Notes under the pieces: model-generated
What the model saw: the letters and a program-made list of their open reading frames with translations, nothing else
The model's database searches: none
Told to the model about the DNA's origin: nothing
Assembly (NCBI RefSeq): GCF_004404055.1
Contig: NZ_SOHK01000015.1
Location: 62,001-126,000 of the forward strand
Reading direction: 5' to 3'
DNA length: 64,000 nt
DNA from: Cryobacterium ruanii
GTDB taxonomy: Bacteria > Actinomycetota > Actinomycetes > Actinomycetales > Microbacteriaceae
Part shown: piece by piece, positions 7,980 through 16,870 of the stretch
How the letters are laid out: each line of letters opens with the position of its first letter
Numbering within the stretch: the first letter of the stretch is position 1
Translations under genes and position numbers: made by a program

Positions 7980-9067
7980 TATTTGGCCTCGAATGGGTCG
8001 TCGTTCGGGTGTTGGTCGGAAGCCGGCGAGCTGGCCTCAAGCCCGTCGATACCGCCAGGTCCGGCGTTCAGGGTTCCGCCGGGGACGACGCTGGTGCCGG
8101 CGACGCCGGCGGTTGTCTTGCCTGGAGCACGCCGACTGCGCAGTCGCGGGTCGGCGAGGTCATTGAGGCTCTCACCCACGAGAGTGATGCCGAGAACAAT
8201 AAGCACGATGGCAAGCCCCGGGAACAGACTCGTCCACCAGATACCGCTGGTGACGTCCGAAAGCGATTTGTTCAGGTCGTAGCCCCACTCGGCGGCCGAG
8301 GACGGCTCGATGCCAAAGCCGATGAAGCCCAGGCCCGCGAGTGTCAACAGCGCCTCGGAAGCGTTCAACGTGAAGATAAGGGGCAGGGTTCGGGTGGCGT
8401 TGCGCAAAACGTGGCGGAACATGATGCGTCCGTTGCTTGCACCGAGCACCCGGGCCGACTCAACGTAGGCCTCGGCCTTGATGCGCACGGTTTCGGCGCG
8501 AATCACTCGAAAGTATTGCGGAATGAAGACAACCGTGATCGAGATCGCGGCTGCGAATATTCCGCCCCACAGATCCGATCGCCCGCCAGAGATGACGATG
8601 CCCATGACGATCGCCAGCAGCAACGCCGGAAAGGCGTAGACGGCGTCGCAGATGACGACGAGTACGCGGTCGAGCCATCCACCGAAGTAACCCGAGACGA
8701 GGCCGAGGGCTACGCCGGCGAAGATCGAGAGCACGATGGCGATGACCATAACGGTGATCGCGGTCTGCGAGCCCCAGATGACGCGAGAGAGCACGTCGTA
8801 GCCGCCGACGGTGGTGCCAAGCAGATGTTCTCCGCCAGGTGCCCGCTGGGCACCAAAGGGGCCACTGTCATCGCGCAGCTGGCTGTAGCCGTACGGCGCG
8901 AGCAGTGGTGCGAAGATTGCGGTCAGGATGAAGACGCCGGTGATGACGAGGCCGACCACGAGCATGCCGCGTTGCAAGCCGACGCTCTGGCGGAGCTGGT
9001 GCACGACGGGCAGTCGCGTCCACAAAGGAGCCTTGGGTGCGGGGGCAGTTTCAATGAGCATTGTCAT
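7979..9067 (-). CDS. ABC peptide transporter permease (DppC type)
   Basis: This 362-aa inner-membrane permease has a cytoplasmic N-terminus, a first helix near residue 36 (MLVVGLVITGVFILTAIFAP), and the DppC-type segment HLLGTTVGGYDVLSRVIWGSQ. The EAA coupling loop is at VESARVLGASNGRIMFRHVLRNA. About six helices are visible. The C-terminal 50 residues form a charged, disordered tail not seen in shorter homologues. The ATG lies 2 nt after the upstream permease stop. Confidence 0.92.
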   Translation of the reverse strand: MTMLIETAPAPKAPLWTRLPVVHQLRQSVGLQRGMLVVGLVITGVFILTAIFAPLLAPYGYSQLRDDSGPFGAQRAPGGEHLLGTTVGGYDVLSRVIWGSQTAITVMVIAIVLSIFAGVALGLVSGYFGGWLDRVLVVICDAVYAFPALLLAIVMGIVISGGRSDLWGGIFAAAISITVVFIPQYFRVIRAETVRIKAEAYVESARVLGASNGRIMFRHVLRNATRTLPLIFTLNASEALLTLAGLGFIGFGIEPSSAAEWGYDLNKSLSDVTSGIWWTSLFPGLAIVLIVLGITLVGESLNDLADPRLRSRRAPGKTTAGVAGTSVVPGGTLNAGPGGIDGLEASSPASDQHPNDDPFEAK

Positions 9068-9069
9068 GA

Positions 9070-10161
9070 TCAGTACCTCACTCGCGGGTCGATGAGTGCG
9101 GCAATGATGTCCACGATGAAGTTGGAGAGCGCAACGATGACTGCGAGAAGGGCAACGATGCCCTGCACCGCCACGAAGTCGCGGGCCTTGATGAATTCGA
9201 TGAGGATAAAGCCCAGGCCTTTCCACTCGAAGGTGGTTTCTGTGAGTACGGCACCACCGAGTAGGAGGGCGATCTGCAGGCCGATGACGGTAATGATGGG
9301 AATGAGGGCAGGTCGGTAGGCGTGCTTGCTCACCAGACGGAGTTCATTTACACCGCGCGAGCGAGCGGCATCCACATAGTCGGTCCCCAGCGTGCCGATG
9401 ACGTTGGTGCGCACGAGCCGCAGGAACACTCCGGCCGTCAGCAAGCCCAGGGCCAGCGCGGGGAGCACAGCATGGGCCAGAACATCCACGAAGATGGCTG
9501 GATTACCGGTCTGCAGGGCATCGATCGTGTAGATGCCCGTCTTATTGGGCAGAAATCCCATCTCCAATTCCGAGCCGGTCGTTGCCCGCCCTGCGACGGG
9601 CAGCACCTTGAGCCAAACGGCGAAGACCAGCTTGAGCAGGAGTCCTGCGAAGAAGACCGGTGTGGCGTAGCAGAGGATGGCGAACACGCGCAGGAAGGCA
9701 TCCGGTGCCTTGTCGCGCCAGTAGGCCGCGACCATTCCAAGCGGGATGCCGACGATGAGTGCCACCAGGAGAGCATAAAAGACCAGTTCCGCGGTGGCCG
9801 ACCCGTAGGTGAGGAGGATCTCCGAGACTGGCCGGTTGGTGCTGATGGTGGTGCCGAAATTGCCGGTGAAGATTTGGCCGAGGTACTCGAAATATTGCAC
9901 CAGGATAGGGCGGTCGTAGCCCGCTTCGTGGATGCGCTCGGCGAGCTGCTCAGGCGCAAGACGGCCACCAAGAGCGGCCGTGATCGGGTCGCCCGTCGCG
10001 CGCATGAGCCAGAACACCATTGTGACCAGGATGAATATCGTGGGGATGATGAGAAGAAACCGAATCAGCAGATACCGACCGATTCCGCCCCCCTGGCTGG
10101 TTTTCTTCTTCGAAGCACGTCCGCCGGTCGGAGCGGATGGCTTCAGGGCCACAGTGGACAT
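9070..10161 (-). CDS. ABC peptide transporter permease (DppB type)
   Basis: This 363-aa permease starts with a 28-residue basic, Lys/Ser-rich segment, then the signature DppB helix YLLIRFLLIIPTIFILVTMVFWLMR. The periplasmic loop and the segment DRPILVQYFEYLGQIFTGNFG match DppB/OppB proteins. The EAA loop is VDAARSRGVNELRLVSKHAYR, and the gene ends IDPRVRY, as is standard for the family. It pairs with the next permease to form the membrane channel. Confidence 0.93.
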   Translation of the reverse strand: MSTVALKPSAPTGGRASKKKTSQGGGIGRYLLIRFLLIIPTIFILVTMVFWLMRATGDPITAALGGRLAPEQLAERIHEAGYDRPILVQYFEYLGQIFTGNFGTTISTNRPVSEILLTYGSATAELVFYALLVALIVGIPLGMVAAYWRDKAPDAFLRVFAILCYATPVFFAGLLLKLVFAVWLKVLPVAGRATTGSELEMGFLPNKTGIYTIDALQTGNPAIFVDVLAHAVLPALALGLLTAGVFLRLVRTNVIGTLGTDYVDAARSRGVNELRLVSKHAYRPALIPIITVIGLQIALLLGGAVLTETTFEWKGLGFILIEFIKARDFVAVQGIVALLAVIVALSNFIVDIIAALIDPRVRY

Positions 10162-10257
10162 AACTACCTCACGATTGCAAAAGAATCGGGGGCATCCAGC
10201 GAATTCGCGCTGAACACCCCCGGTGATCTGACTAGAAAATTCCAGTCGACGTGCCGA

Positions 10258-11889
10258 TTATCCCTTGGAGAGAGCTCCGTAGCGGAATTTGAATGAATCG
10301 TCGAGTGTGTCCTTGGTGCCAGTGATATCAGTACCGGTCACCGCGACCTGCGAGCCCTGCAGCAGGGGAAGGGTCGACAGCTGGGCCGCGACCTTGTCTT
10401 GGATCTCACCGATGAGTGCGGTGCGCTCTGCCGGGTCGACCGTGACGGCCTGCTTCAAGATCAAGTCGTTGACTTCCTGGTCGCTGTAGTGGTTCTTGAT
10501 GAAGTTCTTGGTCAGGAAGAAGGGGGTCAGGTAGTTGTCGGCATCGGTATAGTCCGGGAACCAGCCGAGCTGGTACGCGGGATAGACATCCGAGGTGCGG
10601 TCCTTGACGTACTGCACGTATTCGGTCGACTGCAGGGAGACATTGAACAGGCCGGACGAATCAAGCTGGTCCTTGATCAGTGCGTACTCGTCACTCGATC
10701 CTGGCCCGTAGTGGTCGGTGTTGTACTGCAGACTGAAATCAACCGGAAGGCTGACCCCGGCCGCCTCAAGCGTGGCCTTGGCCTTGTCAAGGTCGGGCGC
10801 ACCCGATCCGTCGCCATAAAGCCCCTTGAGTGACTCGTTGGCACCGGTCAAACCGTTGGGGACGTAGGAATACAACGGAGTGTAAGTGCCCTTGTAGACC
10901 TGGTCGGCGATCTCGTCGCGATCGACGATATCTGCCACTGCCTGGCGCACGGCCAGCGCCTTGACCGGATCGGCGTCGGGGGTCGTTGCTCCGTAAGGCT
11001 GCGTGTTGAAGTTGAAGGTGATGTAGCGGATCTCGCCACCGGGGCCGTCTAGGACGGACACGTTGTCGTTGCCGCGCAGATCGTCGATGTCGGTCGCAGA
11101 CAGGCTGCGAAGAGCAACGTCCACGCTGCCCTCCTGCACCTCGAGCTTGAGATTGGAGGAGTCCGTGAAGTACTTCACGTTGACACCGTCGTTCTTCGCC
11201 GGGCCCCACAGCCCCTGGTAGCCTTCGAACTTCTTGTACGAAATGATGTTGTTGAAGTCGTAGCTGGCGATCTCATACTGTCCGGCAAAAGCCTTGGCAG
11301 CAACAATGTCGTCGTCGGCAGTCAATGCCGTGGCCGAGAACGACTCTTCGTCGACGATCGGCCCGGCCGGGCTCGACAGGATTTGAGGGAAGATTTGATC
11401 GTTCGCGGCCTTGAGAGTGAAGACGACCGTGGTGTCGTCCACGGCCTCGGTGCTCTCGAGGTTGTAGAGAAGCGACGACGGGCCGTTATCGGCAGCGATA
11501 GCCAGCTGGCGATCGAAGCTGAATTTCACGTCCGAGGAGGTGAGCGCGTTGCCGTTTGCCCAGGTCAGGTCCGGCTTGAGGGTGACGGTGTACTCCGTCG
11601 GCGACGTGAACTCTGCCTTGGTGGCGATATCGGGCTCGACATCGGAACTCCCATACGGCGTGTTCATCAGGAAAGGGAACACCTGCAGCTGAACATTGAA
11701 CGAGCCGGCGTCATACGAACCAGCAGGGTCGAGGGTGGTGACTTTGTCGGTCGTGCCGAGGATGATGGTTCCCCCGGTGTTCGTGGTGGTGGAACCGCCC
11801 GCGGAGCAGCCGGCCAGAACGAGCGCTGCAGCGGCAAGTCCGGCTGTGGCAGCGAGAGCGCGCTTGCCGTTGGTGAATGCGGATGTCAT
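10258..11889 (-). CDS. solute-binding lipoprotein of the peptide ABC importer (SBP family 5)
   Basis: This 543-aa precursor has a signal peptide ending in the lipobox VLAGC with Cys28 as the lipidated residue. The mature part has the family-5 landmarks: IILGTTDKVTTLDPAGSYDAG near the N-terminus, LTSSDVKFSFDR near 115, and AVRQAVADIVDRDEIADQVYKG near 325. It captures the substrate outside the membrane and passes it to the DppBC channel. It is first in the five-gene operon with a 96-nt gap to dppB. The substrate could be peptides, nickel or another small solute. Confidence 0.92.
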   Translation of the reverse strand: MTSAFTNGKRALAATAGLAAAALVLAGCSAGGSTTTNTGGTIILGTTDKVTTLDPAGSYDAGSFNVQLQVFPFLMNTPYGSSDVEPDIATKAEFTSPTEYTVTLKPDLTWANGNALTSSDVKFSFDRQLAIAADNGPSSLLYNLESTEAVDDTTVVFTLKAANDQIFPQILSSPAGPIVDEESFSATALTADDDIVAAKAFAGQYEIASYDFNNIISYKKFEGYQGLWGPAKNDGVNVKYFTDSSNLKLEVQEGSVDVALRSLSATDIDDLRGNDNVSVLDGPGGEIRYITFNFNTQPYGATTPDADPVKALAVRQAVADIVDRDEIADQVYKGTYTPLYSYVPNGLTGANESLKGLYGDGSGAPDLDKAKATLEAAGVSLPVDFSLQYNTDHYGPGSSDEYALIKDQLDSSGLFNVSLQSTEYVQYVKDRTSDVYPAYQLGWFPDYTDADNYLTPFFLTKNFIKNHYSDQEVNDLILKQAVTVDPAERTALIGEIQDKVAAQLSTLPLLQGSQVAVTGTDITGTKDTLDDSFKFRYGALSKG

Positions 11890-11959
11890 ATCCGTCGTCC
11901 TCTTCCTGTCGAAGTCTCATGAGCGGGAGCACCCCAAACGGGCACGGCCGATCAGTGCT

Positions 11960-11976
11960 GTTAGCCAAGAGTTAGC
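11960..11976. repeat. direct repeat GTTAGC spaced by one helical turn
   Basis: GTTAGC occurs at 11960 and again at 11971, 11 bp apart, 71-87 bp before the importer lipoprotein start. The spacing suits a regulator bound on one DNA face. No regulator gene adjoins it. Confidence 0.35.
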
Positions 11977-11983
11977 ACAGAAT

Positions 11984-12052
11984 TTGCAGATAGCCACGAT
12001 CAACCGCAGCTTCTTTACATATCTGCAACAATCCCGGGCTCATGTGTTGCAG
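11984..12052. repeat. overlapping, mutually exclusive inverted repeats upstream of the peptide importer
   Basis: TTGCAGATA (11984-11992) pairs with TATCTGCAA (12020-12028). The latter also overlaps CTGCAACA (12023-12030), which pairs with TGTTGCAG (12045-12052). The middle arm can therefore form only one hairpin at a time. The array lies 95-163 nt before the lipoprotein gene, in the 218-nt gap after dnaG, and could be a leader RNA switch or stacked operators. Confidence 0.5.
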
Positions 12053-12107
12053 TTTGGGGTTATCCGCTCGAATGTTGGTGCCGCAGGCATAGAGGACTGT
12101 GGCCGGG

Positions 12108-13973
12108 TTATTCGTCGCGGAGGGCGCGCCGCTCGGCCTCGACCCGCACGAGTTCGCGCTGGAGGGTGCGGTACATTTCGGTGTCGGTGGCATCCGCTCG
12201 CTGCAGCCGGCCGAGCAACTCGGCCTTGAGTCGCAGCAAATCTTTGTCGATCAGAACGATTGTGATGTCGCGCACGTAGCGGGCGACGTCTTTCTCGGTG
12301 CGCTCGGGAAGGTTAGCCATGGCGAGTTCCTGCACGAGGTTCTTGAAGGTATCCGGTACCTCGGAGATCACCCGATCGAGCCAGTCGGGCGCTTCGAAGT
12401 GCGCGAGGCTCGTGGCGATGGCGTCGCGCACGACCGCGAGCGAGGAGTTCGCGAAGGATGTGTGCACCGCGCTGTCGAGGATGTCCCGGCCGATCAGGGT
12501 GGGCCGTTGCAGCATTGCCATGAGGCCGTCGCGTTCGAGCCGGGTGAGCGGGTCACTCGGCAGTTCCACGAGGGAGAACGGGCGCTCGGGCAACACTTCG
12601 ATCGCGCCGGCGTGCCGCGGTGCGTTCGGTCCGCCGCTCGCCGATGCCCGCGCGCCGGACTGTGCGTTGGTGACGGCCTTGGCTACGTCACCCATGTCGA
12701 CGCCGAGCATGCGGGCCAGCTCGCGCGTGTAGCCGGGCCGCAGCACGGGGTCACGAATCTCGCCGACGACGGGGGCGGCGGCACGCAGAGCCGCGGTACG
12801 GCCCTCAACGGTGTCGAGGTTGTACTGGGAGAGAATCTGCCGAATCATGAACTCGAACATGGGTTTCTTCGAGTCGACCAGCCGACGTACGGCGTCATCG
12901 CCGCGTTGCAGGCGCAGATCGCAGGGGTCGAGTCCTTCCGGTCCGACCGCCACATACGTCTGGGCGGAGAACCGCTGCTCTTCGCTGAAGGCACGCATGG
13001 CGGCTTTCTGCCCGGCGGCATCCGGGTCGAAGGTGAACACAACTTCACCGACGCCCGAGTCGTCGCCGAGCACCCGTCGCAGCACCTTGATGTGGTCGAC
13101 GCCGAAAGAGGTGCCACAGGTGGCGACGGCAGTGGTGATGCCGGCCAGGTGGCAGGCCATCACGTCGGTGTAGCCCTCGACCACGACGACCTGGTGGCTG
13201 CGGGAGATGTCGCGTTTGGCGAGATCTAACCCGTAGAGCACCTGGGCTTTGTGGTACACCGGAGACTCCGGGGTGTTGAGGTACTTGGGTCCTTTATCGT
13301 CGTCTAGCAGCTTGCGCGCGCCGAACCCGATGGTCTGGCCGGTGATGTCGCGAATCGGCCAGACCAGGCGGCCGCGGAACCGGTCGTAGATTCCCCGGTC
13401 GCCGCTGGAGACCAGGCCGGAGAGGGTGAGCTCCTCGGTCGTGAATCCGTGGCCGCGCAGGTGGTTGGTGAGTTCGTCCCAACTCTTCGGCGCGAAGCCG
13501 ACCCCGAACCGGGTTGCGGCGTTGGCGTCGAAGCCGCGCTGGCCGAGGAAAGCCCGGCCGACGTCGGCGCCGGCGCTGCCGAGCTGTTCGATGAAGAAGT
13601 CAGAGGCTGCCTGGTTGGCGGCGAGCAGACGGGCGCGGTTGCCGTGGTCGGGGGCTGCGCCGGAGCCGTCCTCGTAGTGCAGGTCGAGGCCAACCCGGCC
13701 GGCGAGGCGTTCGACGGCTTCGCTGAAGCTGACATGGTCCATCTTCTGCAGAAAGGAGTAGACATCGCCGCTCTCGCCGCAGCCGAAGCAGTGGTAGAAA
13801 CCCACTTGCGGGCGCACGTGAAAGCTGGGGGTGCGCTCGTCGTGAAAGGGGCAGAGGCCCTTCATCGATCCGACACCAGCGGACTTCAGGGTGACATAGT
13901 CACCGATGATGTCGGCGATGTTGGTGCGAGCCTTGACCTCTTCGATGTCACTTTGTCGAATCAGTCCAGCCAT
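12108..13973 (-). CDS. dnaG: DNA primase
   Basis: This 621-aa primase makes RNA primers for replication. The N-terminal zinc-binding domain has CPFHDERTPSF and YHCFGCGESGD. The TOPRIM catalytic core shows VVVEGYTDVMA and the acidic FTFDPDAAG. The C-terminal helicase-binding domain ends in a charged helix (RVEAERRALRDE). The ATG at 13973 is preferred over a TTG two codons earlier. A -10 box TAGAGT lies exactly 6 nt upstream, indicating a leaderless mRNA. Its place after dusB-dgt is usual for actinobacteria. Confidence 0.96.
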   Translation of the reverse strand: MAGLIRQSDIEEVKARTNIADIIGDYVTLKSAGVGSMKGLCPFHDERTPSFHVRPQVGFYHCFGCGESGDVYSFLQKMDHVSFSEAVERLAGRVGLDLHYEDGSGAAPDHGNRARLLAANQAASDFFIEQLGSAGADVGRAFLGQRGFDANAATRFGVGFAPKSWDELTNHLRGHGFTTEELTLSGLVSSGDRGIYDRFRGRLVWPIRDITGQTIGFGARKLLDDDKGPKYLNTPESPVYHKAQVLYGLDLAKRDISRSHQVVVVEGYTDVMACHLAGITTAVATCGTSFGVDHIKVLRRVLGDDSGVGEVVFTFDPDAAGQKAAMRAFSEEQRFSAQTYVAVGPEGLDPCDLRLQRGDDAVRRLVDSKKPMFEFMIRQILSQYNLDTVEGRTAALRAAAPVVGEIRDPVLRPGYTRELARMLGVDMGDVAKAVTNAQSGARASASGGPNAPRHAGAIEVLPERPFSLVELPSDPLTRLERDGLMAMLQRPTLIGRDILDSAVHTSFANSSLAVVRDAIATSLAHFEAPDWLDRVISEVPDTFKNLVQELAMANLPERTEKDVARYVRDITIVLIDKDLLRLKAELLGRLQRADATDTEMYRTLQRELVRVEAERRALRDE

Positions 13974-13979
13974 GTACAA

Positions 13980-13985
13980 ACTCTA
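13980..13985 (-). promoter_or_regulatory. -10 box TAGAGT, leaderless promoter of dnaG
   Basis: TAGAGT on the minus strand is followed by 6 nt and then the ATG of dnaG, so dnaG can be expressed independently of the upstream dgt. Confidence 0.5.
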
Positions 13986-14056
13986 TCTGCTCGATCTGAC
14001 CGGCTTGGTTCCGCAGGCGGGCGGTGGCACTGGGATATCAGCTCCCCGCTCAGACG

Positions 14057-14111
14057 TTGGGGGCTTTCGGGACCACCGCGAAGGGCGTACGGCGGCGCCG
14101 GAAGCCCCCAA
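14057..14111 (-). terminator. long hairpin between dgt and dnaG
   Basis: TTGGGGGCTT (14057-14066) pairs with AAGCCCCCAA (14102-14111), and a further CGG/CCG pairing lies inside. It follows the dgt stop and precedes the dnaG promoter. It lacks a T-run on the minus strand, so it may be a non-canonical terminator or an RNA-stabilising structure. Confidence 0.4.
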
Positions 14112-14189
14112 AACTCACAAGCCCGAGGACTCCCTACCCCCGCCGCTGCTGCCGGGACCGGCACCGGAATTATGAAGTGCTGTGAGATT

Positions 14190-15440
14190 CTAGCCCTGGA
14201 CGAGGCGCTCGTACCACGCCAGGGCGGACTGGTCGGTGAGGCTCGCAACCTGGTCGACGATGACGCGCTTGCGGGCTGCATCATCTGCGGCGGCTTGCCA
14301 GTCCTCACGAAAACCGGGGTCGAGGTGTTCGTCGCCGGACTGGTGCAGGGTGTCGGCGAGAAGGGTGAGTACTTGGCGCTGCTGCACATAGATGGGCTTG
14401 CGAGTGTTGCGGGTCATGACGAAGGCGGCGACGATCCCCTTGAGAACCGATATTTCGGCCTGGATCTCGCGCGGCACGATCACTTTGGCTCCGAAGCGCA
14501 GCATGTTCGCGTCGGGGTGCGCCTCCTTGGTGGCGTGCACCGCGGAACCGCTGAACCGGCCGATCAGCTGGCTGGTGAGATTCTTGAGGTGACCCTGGTC
14601 GCGGCGGCCGGCGGTCCAGGAATCCATCCAGACATCAAGGGAATCGAGGCGGTTGAAAGCGGTCGTTAGGTCGTCGGCGCTGGTCGCGTCGCCGATCCAT
14701 TCCGACATAGTGGCGAGAAGTTCGTCGTGGTTGGTGCGGCTGCTCAGGGCCGCCACGTCAACGTAACCGTTGACGATAGCGTCTTCGAAGTCGTGCACGC
14801 TGTAGGCGATGTCATCGGAGAGGTCCATCACCTGGGCTTCAATGCAGAGCTGGCGGTCGGGCGCACCCTCGCGCAGCCACTCGAACGCGGCGATGTCGTC
14901 CTGGTAAAAGCCGAACTTGGCCCGCCCACTCGGGTCGAAGACCGAGGAACCTTCGGGCCAGGGGTACTTGCAGCTGGCGTCGAGGCTCGCCCGGGTGAGG
15001 TTGAGGCCGTAACTGTGGCCATCAGGTCCGAACACCTTCGGCTCCAAACGGGTGAGCAGGCGCAGGGTCTGAGCGTTGCCCTCGAAACCGCCGATGTCTG
15101 CGGACCACAAACTGAGCGCTTTCTCACCGTTGTGGCCGAACGGCGGATGCCCGATGTCGTGCGCGAGGCAGGCGGTATCGACGATGTCGGGGTCGACGTT
15201 GAGGCGCGAGGCGATCTCCCGCCCGACCTGGGCGACCTCGAGCGAGTGGGTCAGCCGGTTGCGGGCGAAGTCGAGCCCGGCCGTGGGGCTGAGCACCTGC
15301 GTCTTCGCCGCGAGGCGACGCAGGGCGCTCGAGTGCAGCAGCCGCGCCCGGTCGCGGGCGAAGTCGCTGCGGCGCGAGTAGTGCTCTTCGGGAAGCCAGC
15401 GGGCCTCGTCGGTCTCGCTGTATCCGGTTTTGTTAGCCAC
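14190..15440 (-). CDS. dgt: deoxyguanosinetriphosphate triphosphohydrolase-like HD protein
   Basis: This 416-aa HD-domain hydrolase is predicted to cleave dNTPs, especially dGTP, to the nucleoside and triphosphate. The metal site is visible: RLTHSLEVAQVGREIA near 65, then CLAHDIGHPPFGHNGEKAL near 92 with the HD pair, and DDIAYSVHDFEDA near 208. The GTG start overlaps the dusB stop by 8 nt. The dusB-dgt-dnaG order is widely conserved in actinobacteria. Confidence 0.93.
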   Translation of the reverse strand: MANKTGYSETDEARWLPEEHYSRRSDFARDRARLLHSSALRRLAAKTQVLSPTAGLDFARNRLTHSLEVAQVGREIASRLNVDPDIVDTACLAHDIGHPPFGHNGEKALSLWSADIGGFEGNAQTLRLLTRLEPKVFGPDGHSYGLNLTRASLDASCKYPWPEGSSVFDPSGRAKFGFYQDDIAAFEWLREGAPDRQLCIEAQVMDLSDDIAYSVHDFEDAIVNGYVDVAALSSRTNHDELLATMSEWIGDATSADDLTTAFNRLDSLDVWMDSWTAGRRDQGHLKNLTSQLIGRFSGSAVHATKEAHPDANMLRFGAKVIVPREIQAEISVLKGIVAAFVMTRNTRKPIYVQQRQVLTLLADTLHQSGDEHLDPGFREDWQAAADDAARKRVIVDQVASLTDQSALAWYERLVQG

Positions 15441-16605
15441 CGCTGGTGTCCCCTTCGCCCTCGGTCAGATTCAGTCTTTGTGCGCCGACGAGGTCCTGCG
15501 ACTCGAGCCAGTGCTCAGGCAGCGACGGCTTCTTCGGAGTTCCGGCGCGACCGCGAGGCCCCTCGACGTCGGCGCCCGGGTAGGGCAGCGAGGCGTCGAG
15601 GGTGGCGAGCAGGTCGTCGAGCTGACCGAGGTTTTGTACCATCGCGAGGCTCGCACGCAGATCGCCGCCCACCGGGTAGCCCTTGAAATACCAGGCAACA
15701 TGCTTGCGGATGTCGCGGCAAGCGCGGTCCTCGCTGTCGAAGAATTCGGTGAGCAATTCAGCGTGGCGGCGAAAAGCGTTGATGACCTGTCCCAAGCCCG
15801 GCTCGGCCTTGATTTTCTCGCCGCGGAACGCTGCAGTGAGATCGCCGAACAGCCACGGACGGCCCAGGCATCCGCGTCCGACAACGACGCCGTCGCATCC
15901 CGTCTCACGAACCATCCGTAGGGCGTCATCGGCTGACCAGATATCGCCGTTGCCGAGCACCGGTACGTCGTTGATGGCGTTCTTGAGCTTTTCGATAGCG
16001 GACCAGTCGGCATGGCCGGAGTAGAACTCGGCGGCCGTGCGACCGTGCAATGCAATTGATGCGACGCCAGCTCCCGCGGCCGCTTTGCCAGCTTCGATAT
16101 AGGTGAGGTGGTCGGCGTCGATTCCCTTGCGCATTTTCACGGTCAGGGGGATCTGGCCGGCCGCGGTGACGGCCGCTTCGACGATCTGACGAAACAGGCC
16201 GATCTTCCAGGGCAGAGCCGCTCCCCCGCCCTTGCGGGTGACCTTGGGAACCGGGCAGCCGAAGTTGAGGTCGATATGATCGGCGCGGTCCTCGGCGACG
16301 AGCATGGTCACGGCCTCGGAGACCGTTTTTGGGTCGACACCGTAGAGCTGGATGGAACGGGTTGTTTCGCTCTCGTGGTGCGTGATCAGCCGCATCGTCT
16401 CGGTATTGCGTTCCACGAGCGCGCGTGAGGTGATCATTTCGCTCACGAATAGTCCGGCGCCATATTCGCGGCAGAGCCGACGGAAGGCCGTGTTCGTGAT
16501 GCCGGCCATCGGCGCGAGAACCACCGGCACTTCGAGCGTGAGCGGGCCGATCGTCAGCGGTTTGATCAACGCCAACGGGTCGACGGTGGGGATGCGTGAA
16601 GTCAT
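15433..16605 (-). CDS. dusB: tRNA-dihydrouridine synthase, DusB type
   Basis: This 390-aa flavoprotein reduces uridines in the tRNA D loop. The TIM barrel begins PLTLEVPVVLAPMAGITNTAFR. The family signature IDLNFGCPVPKVTRKGGGAAL carries the catalytic Cys. FMN-binding segments IALHGRTAAEFYSG and VLGNGDIWSADDAL follow, then GCDGVVVGRGCLGRPWLF. The C-terminal 35 residues are a hydrophilic extension. The gene is first in the dusB-dgt pair. Confidence 0.95.
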   Translation of the reverse strand: MTSRIPTVDPLALIKPLTIGPLTLEVPVVLAPMAGITNTAFRRLCREYGAGLFVSEMITSRALVERNTETMRLITHHESETTRSIQLYGVDPKTVSEAVTMLVAEDRADHIDLNFGCPVPKVTRKGGGAALPWKIGLFRQIVEAAVTAAGQIPLTVKMRKGIDADHLTYIEAGKAAAGAGVASIALHGRTAAEFYSGHADWSAIEKLKNAINDVPVLGNGDIWSADDALRMVRETGCDGVVVGRGCLGRPWLFGDLTAAFRGEKIKAEPGLGQVINAFRRHAELLTEFFDSEDRACRDIRKHVAWYFKGYPVGGDLRASLAMVQNLGQLDDLLATLDASLPYPGADVEGPRGRAGTPKKPSLPEHWLESQDLVGAQRLNLTEGEGDTSGG

Positions 16606-16674
16606 GTTGCGTCAATTCTCCCAGAAAGCGAAGGATCCGCTAATCCACCAAGGCGCGACCGCGGACGGCACACA

Positions 16675-16720
16675 AAAGCGCAGCTGCCAGCCGTTTGAGG
16701 CCGAACGACAGCTGCGCTTT
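16675..16720 (-). terminator. strong intrinsic terminator after the Cys-rich peptide gene
   Basis: AAAGCGCAGCTG (16675-16686) and CAGCTGCGCTTT (16709-16720) form a perfect 12-bp stem with a 22-nt loop. On the minus strand it is followed by TTTTG. It begins about 19 nt after the peptide's stop codon and separates this transcript from dusB. Confidence 0.8.
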
Positions 16721-16738
16721 CGAGAATGCAGGGTGGAA

Positions 16739-16870
16739 TCAGCTGCAGCAGCCGCCGCCGCAGCAGGAACCGGCGGCCTCGTCGGTCGCAGCGGGTGCGC
16801 CGAGGAGTTCAATGGTGGGACGGCCGGCAGCGTCGGTGAAGACGGGAGGGGTGGTGATTGTGTCGCTCAT
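16739..16870 (-). CDS. 43-aa peptide with a Cys-rich C-terminus
   Basis: This short gene encodes 43 residues starting MSDTITTPPVFTDAAG and ending SCCGGGCCS. Four Cys fall in two adjacent pairs separated by three Gly, right at the C-terminus. Support for translation comes from an AGGAGA ribosome site 6 nt before the ATG, a clean reading frame, and a strong terminator about 19 nt after the stop. There is no signal peptide or membrane helix. The spaced CC-GGG-CC pattern suggests metal binding or thiol chemistry. It lies 84 nt after the FrnE/DsbA-like gene on the same strand. The function is unknown. Confidence 0.7.
   Translation of the reverse strand: MSDTITTPPVFTDAAGRPTIELLGAPAATDEAAGSCCGGGCCS

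Noticed and set aside
8009..9319. 436-aa plus-strand frame opposite the importer permeases
   Set aside because: Rich in Asp, Glu, Arg and His as expected for an antisense shadow of a membrane gene; the minus-strand permeases carry EAA loops and helices.
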